Shown here in pieces: positions 9,013 to 19,133 of a stretch of 64,000 nt of DNA (position 1 is the first letter of the stretch; the number at the start of each line of letters is the position of its first letter). A model generated the notes under the pieces. That model made no database searches, was not told where the DNA came from, and saw nothing but the letters and a program-made list of their open reading frames with translations. The DNA comes from an uncultured Poribacteria bacterium (GTDB lineage: Bacteria > Poribacteria > WGA-4E > WGA-3G): positions 2,014,008-2,078,007 of the forward strand of contig OX639992.1 in assembly GCA_951828515.1 (NCBI GenBank), read 5' to 3'. The position numbers and the translations under genes are program-made.

Positions 9013-11487
9013 ATGAAACCCAGGTCTAACCTTGTAACAACATTCCTTGTTGCATTCTCTATCTGTTTCGCGTTCCAACTGACAGCGTCAAGCGAGATGG
9101 AGCAGCCTGTGAGTGTAGAAGTTCCAACGGTGAAAGCGTTGAAAGTTCATCCTGAGTCACTGACATTGGAGCACGCGCGTGACGGTAGACGGGTGCTCGT
9201 GTCAGGAAAGACGAAAGATGGCATGTATGTAGATGTAACACCATGGGCTACATTGACACCCACCACCGCAGGTGTGAAGGTACATGAAGATGGTTATATC
9301 TTCCCGATGGCGGTTGGCACAACAAAAATTACGGTGACTGTCAAAGGTGTCAGCACCGAATTGCCCGTGAACGTCAAAAGCATGGAAGCACGCCCTGTCA
9401 GTTTCGTGCGAGATGTCATGCCTCTTCTGAGCCATGCTGGGTGTAATAACGGCACATGTCACGGTGCAGCAAAGGGCAAAAATGGGTTCAAACTCTCACT
9501 CCGTGGCTACGACCCCGATTTCGACTATGAACTCTTGATTGAGGACATATCCGGACGACGGTTTAACCGGGCATTTCCCGAACAAAGTTTGATGTTGCTA
9601 AAAACGACATCCGAAGTCCCGCACAAAGGCGGACAGACAATTGCGCCAGGCTCACGGGATTATGAAGTCATCCGTCAATGGATAGCAGAAGGGGCTATTC
9701 CTGACGTTGAAACTACAAAACGCGTGGAAAGGCTGGAGGTCATACCAGATTCTGCTGAACTCGTGATGCCGGGTGTGAAACAGCAGTTTTTAGTGATCGC
9801 ACACTATCCCGATGGCACAACACGGGATGTCACCCGTGAAGCGAAGTTTACGAGTAGCCTCAATGAAGTCGCTAAAGTTACAGACGACGGCGTGGTAACC
9901 GCAGAACGCCGCGGCGAAACTGCTATTCTCACCCGATACGAAGGTGCCTATAGCACCAACGGCATCATCGTTATGGGGGACAGGAGCGGTTACAAGTGGG
10001 TTAAAACCCCTGAATATAATTATATTGATACGTACGTACACAATAAACTAAAGCGGATGAAAATCCTACCTTCTGAACTCTGTACGGATGAAGAATTTGT
10101 ACGGCGCATCTATTTCGATCTGACAGGTCTCCCACCGACTCCTGCACAGGTCCGGAGTTTCTTGACCGATACCACTACCTCTAAAACCAAACGAGAAAAA
10201 CTCATCGATACCCTCGCCGAGACATCGGAGTTTGTCGATCACTGGACACATAAATGGGGTGATCTGCTGCAGTCTAACCGTAAATTTCTCGGGGAGCGCG
10301 GGATATGGCTCTTCCAACAGTGGATCTATCAAACTATCGCCCAGAATCGTCCCTATGACGAGTTTGTACGAGATCTGATTACGGCAACCGGTAGCACCTA
10401 CACGAATCCGGCAGCGAACTATTTCCGCGTCTCCCGTGAATACACGGCTGCGGTGGAAAATACGACGCAGCTTTTCTTAGGCGTCCGGTTTTCCTGCAAC
10501 AAATGTCACGACCATCCGTTTGAAAAATGGACGCAGAACCAGTACTACGAACTCGGTGCGTTCTTCGCGGATGTCAAGGTCAAACCAGGACAACTCCCCG
10601 GCGATGAGGTCGTCTATGCTAATTATACCCCTGAACCTGTGAAACATCCCCGAACGTTAGCTGTGGTTGAACCGTCAGTACCGTTCGGAGAAGTTGCAGC
10701 GGAAACCGACGACAAACGCGAAATGCTCGCAGAGTGGCTCACCTCCGAAGAGAATCCGATGTTTGCTCGGGCAGGTGCGAACCGCATCTGGAGTTACTTC
10801 ATGGGACGTGGGATTATCGAACCTGTAGATGATATTCGCACAAGTAACCCACCTACTAACCCTGAATTGCTTGATGCATTGACAAAGGACTTCGTGGACA
10901 GCGGATTTGACATGAAACATATCATGAAGACAATCACACGTTCTCGAACCTATCAACAGAGTATCATAACGAATAAGTGGAACAAGGCTGATACGATTAA
11001 CTTTTCGCACGCAGCTGCGAGACGCTTGACGGCAGAACAGTTGTTAGATGCCATCGGTGTTGCGACAGGAAGCCGACCACGGTTTGAAGAGATTCCGAAA
11101 AAATTCCGCGCAGTGCAATTGCCAGACAGCAAGGTCAAAGATGACGGATTTTTGAAATTGTTTGGCAGACCTGAACGTGAAACTTCGTGCGAATGTGAAC
11201 GTACCACCGAGGTCAGCCTCGCACACGCAATGAATCTTATTAATGGACCGACGGTTGCAGAGTCACTCATCGATCCAGAAGGACGTATTGCACAACTCAT
11301 CGAAACGAATCATGATGACCGAGTTCTCGTTGAGGAACTCTATCTCGCGACGCTTTCTCGGTTACCGGAGAAGAACGAATACGCAGTAGCGATTGAGCAC
11401 CTTGCGAACGCCGAATCTAAGGAAGAAGGCGCGCAAGACTTGTTGTGGGCACTCATTAACAGTCCCGCCTTCTTATTCAATCGCTAA
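9013..11487 (+). CDS. Cytochrome c-like, Big-2, DUF1549 and DUF1553 domain protein
   Basis: An 824-residue exported protein of the planctomycete-type family. Order: signal peptide (about 1-28), a bacterial Ig-like region (about 35-125), a planctomycete cytochrome-like segment with CNNGTCHG near 155, a second Ig-like region (about 250-310), then DUF1549 (YIDTYVHNKLKRMKI, DLTGLPPTPAQV, CNKCHDHPFEKW) and DUF1553 (MFARAGANRIWSYFMGRGI, RRLTAEQLLDAI). The CxxCH motifs may bind heme, but function of the family is unknown. The first start is TTG at 9010; I prefer the ATG at 9013. It heads a plus-strand run with DUF1501, the usual partner, and then selenoprotein N and a PPC protein. Confidence 0.9.
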   Translation: MKPRSNLVTTFLVAFSICFAFQLTASSEMEQPVSVEVPTVKALKVHPESLTLEHARDGRRVLVSGKTKDGMYVDVTPWATLTPTTAGVKVHEDGYIFPMAVGTTKITVTVKGVSTELPVNVKSMEARPVSFVRDVMPLLSHAGCNNGTCHGAAKGKNGFKLSLRGYDPDFDYELLIEDISGRRFNRAFPEQSLMLLKTTSEVPHKGGQTIAPGSRDYEVIRQWIAEGAIPDVETTKRVERLEVIPDSAELVMPGVKQQFLVIAHYPDGTTRDVTREAKFTSSLNEVAKVTDDGVVTAERRGETAILTRYEGAYSTNGIIVMGDRSGYKWVKTPEYNYIDTYVHNKLKRMKILPSELCTDEEFVRRIYFDLTGLPPTPAQVRSFLTDTTTSKTKREKLIDTLAETSEFVDHWTHKWGDLLQSNRKFLGERGIWLFQQWIYQTIAQNRPYDEFVRDLITATGSTYTNPAANYFRVSREYTAAVENTTQLFLGVRFSCNKCHDHPFEKWTQNQYYELGAFFADVKVKPGQLPGDEVVYANYTPEPVKHPRTLAVVEPSVPFGEVAAETDDKREMLAEWLTSEENPMFARAGANRIWSYFMGRGIIEPVDDIRTSNPPTNPELLDALTKDFVDSGFDMKHIMKTITRSRTYQQSIITNKWNKADTINFSHAAARRLTAEQLLDAIGVATGSRPRFEEIPKKFRAVQLPDSKVKDDGFLKLFGRPERETSCECERTTEVSLAHAMNLINGPTVAESLIDPEGRIAQLIETNHDDRVLVEELYLATLSRLPEKNEYAVAIEHLANAESKEEGAQDLLWALINSPAFLFNR

Positions 11488-11489
11488 AT

Positions 11490-11575
11490 AGCCATCAGCC
11501 TTCGGCAGTCGGCTATCAGCAGTCCAACAATCAGAGACTCGCTGACCGCTAACTGCTGATGGCTGACAGCCATTC
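11490..11575. repeat. TCAGC-type dispersed inverted repeat
   Basis: Alternating GGCAGTCGGCTATCAGC and CTGACCGCTAACTGCTGATGG blocks forming an imperfect inverted repeat. The same element family recurs at 13045, 17590, 20297, 22617, 23490, 42395, 63005 and 63925. Most copies lie between genes in this window. Confidence 0.7.
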
Positions 11576-11593
11576 CAATGGAGGAAACAATAG

Positions 11594-13039
11594 ATGTTAT
11601 CGTTACCACAACTACCCGGACGCTTATGTGACGGGTTCTCACGTCGTGAATTTCTACGTGTCGGTGGTGCGGCGATGCTCGGCATTAGTTTGCCACAGGT
11701 ATTGTCACTCCAAGCCAACGCGAATACAACAGTTGACCCCGCCAAGCCGCTCAACGGATGGGGAAAAGCCAACTCGGTCATTCTTCTTTTCTTGCAAGGT
11801 GGTCCGAGCCATCTCGACATCTGGGATCCGAAACCGGAAGCTCCGTCGAACATCCGCGGTGAATTCAGTCCGATCCCGACGAACGTGCCGGGAATCCAAT
11901 TATCTGAAACGATGCCGCGTTTGGCACAACAGATGGATAAAGCTTGCCTTATCCGCTCCGTAAGTTACACACCGGCGGGACTTTTCAACCACACCGCTGC
12001 GATGTACCAAATGGTAACCGGTGAAACGCCGGATAAGGTCGCGCCTTCGGGTCAGCTCGATCCGCCGTCCCCCGCCGATCATCCGAATGCCGCATCGCAT
12101 ATCGCAAACTATCGTCCACCCGATGAACCGATGCTCGCGGCAGTGCAACTTCCGCGTCCGATGCAGGAGAGTAATATCATCGGTAAAGGTGGAAACGCTG
12201 GTTTCCTTGGTAGAGCGTATGATCCGTATTTCCTCTTCCAAGATCCAAATGAGGAGATTAACCTCGATGATCTGAGTTTACGTCCAGAGGTGCCACCGGT
12301 CCGTCTGAAACGGCGTAAAAATCTCCTTGAGACGATTAACAAAGGGATGCCCGAAATTGATAAGGTTGCCGACTCTTACGCTTTGAATGAGTATTATGAG
12401 AAGGCGTATAATCTCATCTTGTCGCAGCGGGCACGCAATGCCTTTGACTTGTCCCAAGAACCAGACGAGATGCGAGATAAGTACGGTAGACACACGTTCG
12501 GTCAGAGTGCACTCCTCGCTCGGCGGTTAGTGGAAGCGGGCACCCGTTTCGTACAGGTGAACTGGCCCTCTGTTGCTAACGGTGATCCGAATACCACGGC
12601 ATGGGATACGCACGCGACCAACTTTGGTCCGTTGAAAAACATTCACTGCCCGAAGTTAGACAGTGCCGTCTCCTCACTGCTGGAAGACTTGGACCAACGC
12701 GGTATGTTGGAAGACACCCTCGTCTTAACGATCGGTGAATTCGGACGCTCGCCGCGGATGGGTATTAGTACCTCCGGTAACAGCAACGCGCCTGATGGAC
12801 GCGATCACTGGCCCTATTGTTACACAGGTCTGATTGCAGGTGCTGGCGTTAAAGGTGGGCAGGTCTACGGGAAGTCCGATGCGACAGGTTCAACACCACT
12901 TGAGAACCCGGTGCATCCGCGAGACATCCTCGCCACGGTCTACCATACGCTCGGTATTGACCCGCACACCATCGTGTATAACCACTTGGAGCAGCCACGC
13001 GAATTGGTGAAAGGCGAACCGATTGCTGGGATATTCTAA
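11594..13039 (+). CDS. DUF1501 protein with Tat signal
   Basis: A 481-residue DUF1501 protein, a member of the alkaline-phosphatase/sulfatase superfamily that is nearly always encoded beside DUF1549/DUF1553 proteins. A twin-arginine signal (SRREFLRVGGAAMLG, about residues 16-30) directs folded export. Other family text: VILLFLQGGPSHLDIWDPKP, RLVEAGTRFVQVNW, TAWDTHATNF, LVLTIGEFGRSPRM and GRDHWPYCYTGLIAGAGVKGG. Metal-binding Asp/His positions are present in these motifs. The enzymatic activity is not established for the family. It lies 106 bases after the cytochrome gene, separated only by the TCAGC repeat. Confidence 0.93.
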   Translation: MLSLPQLPGRLCDGFSRREFLRVGGAAMLGISLPQVLSLQANANTTVDPAKPLNGWGKANSVILLFLQGGPSHLDIWDPKPEAPSNIRGEFSPIPTNVPGIQLSETMPRLAQQMDKACLIRSVSYTPAGLFNHTAAMYQMVTGETPDKVAPSGQLDPPSPADHPNAASHIANYRPPDEPMLAAVQLPRPMQESNIIGKGGNAGFLGRAYDPYFLFQDPNEEINLDDLSLRPEVPPVRLKRRKNLLETINKGMPEIDKVADSYALNEYYEKAYNLILSQRARNAFDLSQEPDEMRDKYGRHTFGQSALLARRLVEAGTRFVQVNWPSVANGDPNTTAWDTHATNFGPLKNIHCPKLDSAVSSLLEDLDQRGMLEDTLVLTIGEFGRSPRMGISTSGNSNAPDGRDHWPYCYTGLIAGAGVKGGQVYGKSDATGSTPLENPVHPRDILATVYHTLGIDPHTIVYNHLEQPRELVKGEPIAGIF

Positions 13040-13044
13040 TTGGT

Positions 13045-13152
13045 TATTAGTGCATTGGCTATCGGCTTTCAGCTGTCGGCTTTCAGTAAAGAGGTTTTTG
13101 GTGAACCTATCGCCTCTTGCTGATTGCTGACCGCTGTTTGCTGACTGCTATT
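13045..13152. repeat. TCAGC-type dispersed inverted repeat
   Basis: Left arm rich in CGGCTTTCAGC, a centre with AAAGAGG and CCTCTT arms around TTTTTGGTGAACC, right arm CTGATTGCTGACCGCTG. The whole unit can fold on itself. It is one of the best examples of this repeat family and lies just before the selenoprotein N gene. Confidence 0.75.
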
Positions 13153-13175
13153 CTTCCGATAATCCTTTTACAAAC

Positions 13176-14828
13176 ATGAACCCGAATCCCAACAAAATTA
13201 CGCTTAATATTGATGGTGATACCAAAGTTTCTATCAAAGGTTTCATCGCTCCGATTGAATACACCGAATCCAACTACCATGTGGATTTTGAGTGGGACGA
13301 GTTAGCGAATCTCCGAGTCGCCGTTCCAGAAAAGGTGTATTCGGCATCCGTTTTTCGAGCATTCCTCCCAGACGAAGCGGTGTCTGTTGGAGATTTGTGG
13401 CAGATTGAAGAAGCGGGTGCCCTTGAACTGCTGCGGCAATTTCACCCGACCCCACATTTGGACATGCGCGGTTACGGGAATCCCGGGTTGTGGGCATGCT
13501 TACGTGCCTACACCGATGAATTCGCAGATATTGTGTTTCGAGTTCATGCAGAATTTCAGTTAGGCGATGGCTGGTTCACGCCTTCACAGTTTACCGGACA
13601 TCTCGCTATCAACCGTCTGGAAGCGACGGTCGCGCTCTTTCAGATGCACGTTCCAGAAGGTCCCGTGAACTTTGAGGTCGGCTGGCAGGACGAAAGGAGT
13701 TGGGATGATTCCAACTGGATTATGGATACCGGTTTCTGCGCACAAATGGAACTGTGTGCTGGGACCGAAGACATTCTGCAAGACATCATAACCCGTTTGG
13801 ATAGCGAAATGAGCGATTCTATCGCCATTACACAGGCGGAAGCTGAGCGTGTGTTAAACTGCCAGTTTTACAAATCGGAGCACATCGATTGGGTTTCGAT
13901 GGAGTCGGCATTGGAATTAGCACAAGCACAGCAGAAACCGATTCACGTTATTTCTATAGACGGTCCCTTGGCAGACGAGGTTTGCTGAGGGAGTGGCAAA
14001 GCCCTGAGGTCAGGTGCTCTCTCCGACGAACAAAACATCACATTCTTGAACGAACATTTTATTAACACATGGGTGTCCAATGTCGCCTTCGGACGCACAC
14101 CAAACAAGCGCGCCTACCTTGCACAGAGAAGCCAGCACGGCTTCAAGGGAGTTGACACAACACACTCGTTGGCACAAGCGATCATAAGCGGGTGGCAGCT
14201 ACACTCACCAGTAGATTCTCTGGTTATCTCACCTGAACTTGAAGTGATGGGCAGGCAAGATGCCAATCGGCTCCACGGAGATAGTAGGGATCGGGGAGTC
14301 TCCGAAATGGAGGGGTACCGTCTATTTTTATCGGAAGCCTTAGAAAGAAATCGCCCTGGTTTGGATAGAATTGTCCTCACCGGCTCGTGTCCGTCAGTGG
14401 AGATAATGGACACTTTTCAGACACCTATGGTCCCCCATCAAGACTACACCGTCGTAGAGATTGATACCACGACGTTTGAAAACGGCGGCACACTTACACT
14501 GGATATCGGTGTCGGGAGAAGTAAGGCAGCAGGAACTTTCTACCTGTTTGATGGCGACAAAGACCTCCCGACAGAAAAAGCACCCGAAGGCGTACCTACC
14601 TCTGTTTGGGAGAGTCAAGTAGGCGAGGTTTATTTGGAAACTCTCGAAGCTCTCGCCATGGAATGGTATATCGGTCCCGAAGAAACGGGGAAAATCACCT
14701 ACCCTTTTGACCAAGGCAAGTTGTTTCGCTTGTGCGTTACCGGGAGCCCATACAGTGCGAAAGGGAGCCGCAACGCTTTCAGCCTCAAAATCTCTATAGA
14801 AGAGAGAATGACAGAGATACCTTCTTGA
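13176..14828 (+). CDS. Bacterial selenoprotein N homologue (Sec at residue 271)
   Basis: Read through the TGA at 13986-13988 this is one 550-residue protein; a standard ORF caller gives two pieces in the same frame. It matches the layout of animal selenoprotein N (SELENON) from end to end. The first part carries FRVHAEFQLGDGWFTPSQFTGH and MDTGFCAQMEL; then DWVSMESALELAQAQQKP; then the redox site DEVC-Sec-GSGKALRSGALSD followed by FLNEHFINTWV, equivalent to the SCUG motif; then LVISPELEVMG and a helix before about residue 390. About 150 extra C-terminal residues are not recognised. No signal peptide or membrane span is seen, unlike the ER-membrane animal protein. A thioredoxin-like role is inferred. 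A SECIS-like hairpin follows the TGA. Confidence 0.9.
14001..14017 (+). promoter_or_regulatory. Candidate bacterial SECIS element (selenoprotein N)
   Basis: Stem GCCCTG pairs with CAGG plus GC across one bulged T, closing the apical loop AGGT. It begins 12 nt after the TGA. The GGU in the loop and a bulged U in the upper stem recall the E. coli fdhF SECIS, where the loop is AGGUCU. It is coding sequence at the same time, as in other bacteria. Confidence 0.7.
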
Positions 14829-14922
14829 GTCCCTCAAAAAACTGATAACTATTAAAAGAGGCTTACGATATGCCCAACACCTCTTGTACCCGACAACTCT
14901 CACTGCGAGGCAAACCGATAAC

Positions 14923-14977
14923 TTTAACCATCAACTCGACTCCGTTAGAAATGTTAAAGCACGAGTTGATGGTTAAA
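14923..14977. repeat. Perfect 16-bp inverted repeat before the PPC protein gene
   Basis: TTTAACCATCAACTCG at 14923-14938 and its exact complement at 14962-14977, with a 23-nt loop. It ends 22 bases before the start of the next gene, so it could be an operator or an RNA hairpin controlling translation. A 52-codon ORF with an AAGAGG ribosome-binding site (14870-15028) runs through it and overlaps the next gene; I do not regard it as proven. Confidence 0.55.
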
Positions 14978-14999
14978 ACCACTAATGAGGTAATCAAAA

Positions 15000-17588
15000 A
15001 TGCCGAATACGCTATTTCGGAAACATAGAAGACAGGTCCCTGATCTGTTAATAAAACAGTCCTTTCTCGTCATAGCGATCTTTCTCCTAACGATTGGTTT
15101 CACACACGCTCAGGTTCAACCTACCTTGACGGCTGTCTTCCCCCAAGGCGGTCAACAGGGACGCAGCGTAGAAGTCACACTCACAGGCACACACCTCGGC
15201 ACAGCAACAGCGGTGTGGTTCAGTGGGAAGGGTATCACCGCGGAAATCAAAGAAAAAACGGGGCAAGCCGCTGTCGTTTTCAACGGTATCGGCGTTTCTG
15301 GAAGTATTCCGAGCGACGCGCAGTTGGTCGCATTGCTGACGATTGCCCCAGACGCACCGTTAGGTATCCAAGAGATACGCGTCGTTACGCCTTATGGTGT
15401 TTCCAACGCAGGCAGCTTCGTCGTTGGAAATCTGCGAGAAATCATTGAAGAAGAAACAGCGGAATCAGAGTTGGAAACCCCATCTACAATGGAAGCCGAC
15501 TGGCTTGCGTTGCCGGTTACCGTGAACGGCACAATTGCTTCAATCGATGATGAAGACAGTTTCACCTTTCAACTGAAAAAGGATGTCCGGCTTATTTGTG
15601 AAGTGGTAGCACAGCAAATAGGATCGTTGTTGGATTCCTACCTCGTTCTCCGCGATGCCAACGGGACTGAGGTCGCTAACAGCGGTCTTGGTAATGCCTT
15701 TGACTCCGTTTTGGATTACACAGCCCTTGAAACTGGAAAATACACGCTCCACATTCGCGATATTCGTTACAAAGGCGGAGATGGCTACGGTTATCGATTG
15801 AGTATCGGTGAATTGCCGTATCTTGAGACGATCTTTCCCCTTGGTGGACAACGCGGCACCGAAAATACAGTTACTGTCACTGGTGCGAACCTTGAGACGG
15901 TAGAATCTATACAGATTTCAATAGGTGCTGAAACACCAGCAGGCGAACAGTCTCTGCGGGTCCAGACGCCCTCCGGGTTGGCTACCAACCCACATTCGTT
16001 TGCTATCGGCAATTGGGCGGAAATGGTGGAGACTGAACCGAATAACGCGACTGGAAATGCGAATGCTGTAACTACACCGATAACACTCAATGGGAAAATC
16101 GACAAATCCGGTGATGTTGACTGGTTTTCGTTTGAGATTGCAGAACCGCAACTCCTCGTTTTTGAGGTAGAAGGAAATAAACTGTCATCAAACCTCGATG
16201 CCTTGCTTACGCTCTACGGACCGGGAAAACCGATGGAAGGCTCGGAAGAAATGGCAAATAGCGAGCGAGGTTGGGAAACCTCGCCAGCGGAACAGGTCTT
16301 AATGGTAAACGACGATGCCATCAATGCAGATGCACGTATTGACTGGACTTTTGAAGAGGCTGGAAAGTACTCTGTCGCTATTCGAGATCTGAACAAGCAA
16401 GGCGGTGAGACCTATCCATACCGATTAAACATCCGTCCATTGGAACCAGACTGCCAACTCAGTGTAGTGGCACTTGACATCCGGAATCGCCCGATCGCTA
16501 TGGATAACCCGCGCGTCAGCAGAGGCAGCAGCGTTACATTGCAGGTTGATGTTACTCGTCTTGACCTATTCGATGGTCCAATTCGCCTACTGTGTCCAGA
16601 CGTTCCGAAAACGTTTAATGTGAGTCCAACTATTGTTGGCGCAGACCAAAACCGAGCGATGCTCACGATAACGGCTCCGCCGGATGCCCCACTCGGACTC
16701 ATGCCGCTCTCTATCGTTGGGGTTTGTGCCGTTGGTGGTCGCCAGATAGAGCGGACCGCTACCCCTTCTCCGATCCTGCTTACTGTGATGGATGCACCGG
16801 AATTCACCCTAACGCTTGCAGAGATCGGCTTAAGCACTGTGCACAACAAAGTCGTTGACCTCCACGTGACGGCGGATCGGCGCGATGACTTCGTCGGTCC
16901 TATCACTCTGTCGGTATCAGGACTTCCAAATCGCGTTTCGGCTCTTCCTGATCCTGTTTCCGAAAAACCTGTCACTATTGCAGAAGGCGAAACAGAAGCG
17001 AAGGTTTCGGTTAAAGCTGGGACCTTTGAGCGGAGAGAGGAATTTTCTGTTCTGCCGACACCCGGTACAAGTTATGTTTCAGTTACTGGAACGGCGACTG
17101 TTAATGGCGAGGCAGTGAAACAATCGACCCCTGCCATTCCTTTGACCATCGTCGAGGCACCCTTTATTGTAACGGTTGAGCCTCTGCGCTTTAGTATTGT
17201 TTTCCCCGCAACGGGAGCCTCCGCAAAAAGCGACCCAACCACAGGGTCTGAAGTCGAGACTGTGGCACTTGCGGGAAACCCAGTAGCAGGCACCGAAACA
17301 TCAAAAAATGATGATCCGCAAACAAAGGAAGCGATATTGACGTTAACGGTCGTCCGACAAGGCGGCTTCACAGATGAAATCATACTCACACCGATCGATG
17401 TCCCAGAAGGTTTTACCACGGAAGCGGTTACTATCCCGGCGAATGAGACGGAGGTCAAAGTTCCACTAAAAGCACTCAACTCCTTAACGCCGGAGACGTA
17501 CGAGTTTAAATTCCGTGGCTCTGTGATGATTAACGATAAACCGTTTAAACAGGATAGTCCTCCTGTCAAAGTAAAGATTATTCATTAG
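15000..17588 (+). CDS. Exported protein with PPC and IPT/TIG-like domains
   Basis: An 862-residue protein with signal peptide (about 20-38, ending THAQ). Repeated beta-rich modules follow: IPT/TIG-like segments starting LTAVFPQGGQQGRSVEVTLTG and, near 280, LETIFPLGGQRG; and two pre-peptidase C-terminal (PPC) domains around 155-275 and 345-475, marked by DEDSFTFQLK, DSYLVLRDANGTE, GKYTLHIRD and by SGDVDWFSFEI, LDALLTLYGPG, GKYSVAIRD. The last 370 residues are Ig-like. Such proteins accompany DUF1549/DUF1501 genes in planctomycete-type bacteria. Probably extracellular binding rather than catalysis. RBS GAGG precedes the ATG. Confidence 0.85.
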   Translation: MPNTLFRKHRRQVPDLLIKQSFLVIAIFLLTIGFTHAQVQPTLTAVFPQGGQQGRSVEVTLTGTHLGTATAVWFSGKGITAEIKEKTGQAAVVFNGIGVSGSIPSDAQLVALLTIAPDAPLGIQEIRVVTPYGVSNAGSFVVGNLREIIEEETAESELETPSTMEADWLALPVTVNGTIASIDDEDSFTFQLKKDVRLICEVVAQQIGSLLDSYLVLRDANGTEVANSGLGNAFDSVLDYTALETGKYTLHIRDIRYKGGDGYGYRLSIGELPYLETIFPLGGQRGTENTVTVTGANLETVESIQISIGAETPAGEQSLRVQTPSGLATNPHSFAIGNWAEMVETEPNNATGNANAVTTPITLNGKIDKSGDVDWFSFEIAEPQLLVFEVEGNKLSSNLDALLTLYGPGKPMEGSEEMANSERGWETSPAEQVLMVNDDAINADARIDWTFEEAGKYSVAIRDLNKQGGETYPYRLNIRPLEPDCQLSVVALDIRNRPIAMDNPRVSRGSSVTLQVDVTRLDLFDGPIRLLCPDVPKTFNVSPTIVGADQNRAMLTITAPPDAPLGLMPLSIVGVCAVGGRQIERTATPSPILLTVMDAPEFTLTLAEIGLSTVHNKVVDLHVTADRRDDFVGPITLSVSGLPNRVSALPDPVSEKPVTIAEGETEAKVSVKAGTFERREEFSVLPTPGTSYVSVTGTATVNGEAVKQSTPAIPLTIVEAPFIVTVEPLRFSIVFPATGASAKSDPTTGSEVETVALAGNPVAGTETSKNDDPQTKEAILTLTVVRQGGFTDEIILTPIDVPEGFTTEAVTIPANETEVKVPLKALNSLTPETYEFKFRGSVMINDKPFKQDSPPVKVKIIH

Positions 17589-17589
17589 C

Positions 17590-18843
<1,254 letters not shown>

Positions 18844-19133
18844 TTGTGATAGAGAACTGTCTTGAATCTGCATCTAATGTAGGTCCTACGCATGCTGTTC
18901 TTTTGTAGCATAAACCGACATCCGTTCTTCTGTAGGGACATCGGTGCGGTTAGGAAACCGCACCTACCGATTAGATGAGAGCATCGGGAATCGGTGGAAA
19001 AATTGTCTGAAGTGCGGATTTACAGGATTGAAAGAATCGCGAGTAAAACTCGCTCCTACAAAGAGGTTTTCAGGGGTCGGTGGGAATTGTCTGAAATGCG
19101 GATTTATCAGATTTCGCAGATTTCTCGGACAGG
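18844..19133. repeat. Intergenic repeat cluster
   Basis: No gene. Holds the GGTGCGGTT/AACCGCACC hairpin with TCGGT and ACCGA flanks (18941-18970), a GCGAGT-AAA-ACTCGC hairpin (19039-19053), and a direct repeat: a 35-base stretch containing ATTGTCTGAAGTGCGGATTT at about 18993 returns near 19077 with a few changes. The same GCGAGT hairpin recurs at 42561-42575. Confidence 0.65.
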
